Of a DNA stretch of 64,000 nucleotides, positions 62,560-64,000 are shown in pieces (the first letter of the stretch is position 1; each line of letters starts with the position of its first letter). Origin of the DNA: Saprospiraceae bacterium (lineage in GTDB: Bacteria; Bacteroidota; Bacteroidia; Chitinophagales; Saprospiraceae); the NCBI GenBank assembly GCA_019638385.1, contig JAHBTW010000007.1, forward strand, positions 186,001-250,000, read 5' to 3'. Under the pieces are notes generated by a model. That model had not been told where the DNA came from. It saw nothing but the letters and a program-made list of their open reading frames with translations, and ran no database searches. A program made the translations under genes and the position numbers.

Positions 62560-63759
62560 ATGACAAACTTCAAACTTCCCAACGAGACCTACAACTACGC
62601 CTACGGAGCGCAACAAAAGGCACAGCAGGCCGGTGTTCTGGCCAATTACGCATTCCGGTACAAACAACTGTACTACGAAAAAGAACGCATACTACAGAAA
62701 TGGCAGGAACTCATGGTTAATGCCCCCATCGTACTACATAATGTGCTATTTTTCTTGTTTTTTGTGGTGGATATCCTCGTAAGTTGGGAAATGATTAAAG
62801 ATGTTATTTCCAATGGTGGCCTGTTTATCGGAGGTTTAGTACCATGGTGGGCCACCCTATTGCTTTGCCTGCTCATCAACGGCTGGGCCGCCGTCACCGC
62901 GCACTTTATCGGCAAGGGTTGGTCAAGGGAAATTCAGGATTGGGAACGCTGGAATTTCACTTTCGTAAAACGGCAAAATGATGCGCCACTTGACATTCTG
63001 GATGCCAAAATATCTCAAGAGACCAAGCGGGCCAGAATGCTTGCCATTGTCTCCGGAACCGTACTTTTTGCCGTTGTGAGTATGATCGTTTATTACCGGT
63101 ATGTAATTTTGAAAGACTTAGGAGGCAGTGCCGGCGAGGAAGAGGTTGCTCAGAGCAGCTTCAACGCATTGGCTATCATCATGACCTTTCTACCGTTGGC
63201 CATCCTCATCGGCGAGCTTTTCACCGGCGATTATATCTGGTACAGTATTCGGTGGCTGCAAACCCGAATAAGCCGCAACCGCAACCGGAAGCAATTTCTT
63301 CGCTACAAAGAACAATGCGGCATCGCCGATCAGCAGGCAGTTCAATACACCGCCATGGCGGAGCAGTCAAACCAACCCGTCCAAATTGTCGGCGACCTAG
63401 AGTACTGCCACCTGCGTATTAAGCACCGCAGCCAACAAAATGACGATTATGCAGACCCTCTGTGGCGCCGAATCGGATTCAATTTCCGAGCGCGAACAAG
63501 CCAAAAAGGCATTCCCAACGTATCCGTCTCCGGCATACTACCTAACGGCGCTAAAACCGGCGATTATTACACCGATGCCGACGGCAAAGTCACCCTGTTC
63601 TGGGATGGTGCCTTTGATCGCCTCATCGGCGTACGGGTATTCGACAAGGAATACTCCGGCCCTTTTCAGGCCAATGCCGAACACTATATCGAACTGCCGG
63701 AGGATGGCATCCCGCCATCCAACGGCCATGCGCGGCAAGCAGTAGGAGCATCTGTCTGA
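62560..63759 (+). CDS. Four-helix membrane protein with C-terminal Ig-like domain, function unknown
   Basis: A 399-residue protein with no cleaved signal. Membrane segments are near 55-78, 85-112, 160-182 and 204-228. The first helix pair is joined to a charged linker (WSREIQDWERWNFTFVKRQND). After residue ~235 a soluble part follows, including an Ig-like or carboxypeptidase-regulatory-like domain (about 315-375: GIPNVSVSGILPNGAKTGDYYTDADGKVTLFWDG). No family is recognised. It follows the vWA-like gene, and a third gene starts 51 bases later. Confidence 0.65.
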   Translation: MTNFKLPNETYNYAYGAQQKAQQAGVLANYAFRYKQLYYEKERILQKWQELMVNAPIVLHNVLFFLFFVVDILVSWEMIKDVISNGGLFIGGLVPWWATLLLCLLINGWAAVTAHFIGKGWSREIQDWERWNFTFVKRQNDAPLDILDAKISQETKRARMLAIVSGTVLFAVVSMIVYYRYVILKDLGGSAGEEEVAQSSFNALAIIMTFLPLAILIGELFTGDYIWYSIRWLQTRISRNRNRKQFLRYKEQCGIADQQAVQYTAMAEQSNQPVQIVGDLEYCHLRIKHRSQQNDDYADPLWRRIGFNFRARTSQKGIPNVSVSGILPNGAKTGDYYTDADGKVTLFWDGAFDRLIGVRVFDKEYSGPFQANAEHYIELPEDGIPPSNGHARQAVGASV

Positions 63760-63810
63760 AATATTCCGGGGAACCACTCTCCGGAGACTTAACAACATAA
63801 GACCGTCAAG

Positions 63811-64000
63811 ATGAAATTCATCCTTTTCACTGCTTGTTTCATTACAGTAGCGACTACAGTATTGTTTCGCGTTAGCAATCAACGGAATACATTTTCATCT
63901 GCATTTGCTGGCGAATCCCAATCTGACCTTTCCGGCAAAATACTACTGTGCAGCGGCGAGCCATACCACCCCGGCAAATGTGTCGGGAGTGCGTACTGTA
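63811..64000 (+). CDS. Exported protein, cut by window edge, function unknown
   Basis: The frame starts with ATG 63811 and runs to the window end (63 residues seen). It opens MKFILFTACFITVATTVLFR, a signal peptide or membrane anchor, and the visible part contains two or more Cys (KILLCSGEPYHPGKCVGSAYC). The rest is missing. It is the third gene of the edge cluster. Confidence 0.55.
   Translation, partial: MKFILFTACFITVATTVLFRVSNQRNTFSSAFAGESQSDLSGKILLCSGEPYHPGKCVGSAYC

Noticed and set aside
1..64000. tRNA or rRNA genes
   Set aside because: The gaps between genes were read for cloverleaf or rRNA patterns and none was seen.

Overview
The window is a stretch of Bacteroidota chromosome. Several independent signs say so: two PorP/SprF-type proteins and a PorE-like OmpA protein (type IX secretion), a SusC/SusD pair, carbamoyl-phosphate synthase large subunit without the usual C-terminal regulatory domain, and many promoters of the Bacteroidota type (TAnnTTTG). 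The mix with GH3, S9 peptidases and glutaryl-CoA-dehydrogenase-like genes would suit a free-living GC-moderate member such as the Saprospiria, but that placement is inference. No rRNA, tRNA, CRISPR array or prophage was seen. Most genes are chromosomal housekeeping or envelope genes in short runs on both strands.

Layout. 1-6.9 kb: a partial NAD(P)-binding protein with prfA (minus), then tsaB, a NRDE protein, a DPP-IV-like peptidase, YbjQ and a PorP-like protein (plus). 7-15.7 kb: a quinone-oxidoreductase-like gene, then a seven-gene minus-strand operon (epimerase, DUF362-like fusion, beta-propeller protein, and four cytoplasmic proteins with phasin-like helices and Ig-like domains). This operon is the best candidate for an undescribed system. 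15.9-24.6 kb: rlmB, GH3, SulP transporter, and a SusC gene broken by one extra base followed by SusD. 24.7-31.1 kb: a membrane protein fused to a THEP1-like NTPase, the PorE-like and PorP-like pair, and a heptosyltransferase-like gene. 31.2-33.2 kb: an AT-richer type II restriction-modification pair inserted beside carB. 36-48.3 kb: small membrane protein, DUF1684, two methyltransferases, copper ATPase, lone antitoxin-like gene, S9 peptidase, kdsB, osmC, O-antigen ligase-like, cysQ. 48.4-59.7 kb: acyl-CoA dehydrogenase, OmpA, uvrB, serine hydrolase, histidine kinase, acidic protein, recO, rlmN, DUF302. 60.2-64 kb: NTF2/histidine phosphatase fusion and an edge-truncated cluster with a vWA-like exported protein and a four-helix membrane protein.

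Between the genes lie many repeats: short-period direct repeats followed by their inverted copies, a 34-bp perfect palindrome, a ~374-bp element of six hairpins inside terminal inverted repeats, and other hairpin clusters. At least five genes take their last codons and stop from such a repeat. The envelope theme (type IX secretion, SusCD, KdsB, heptosyltransferase, O-antigen ligase, OmpA proteins) recurs through the window.
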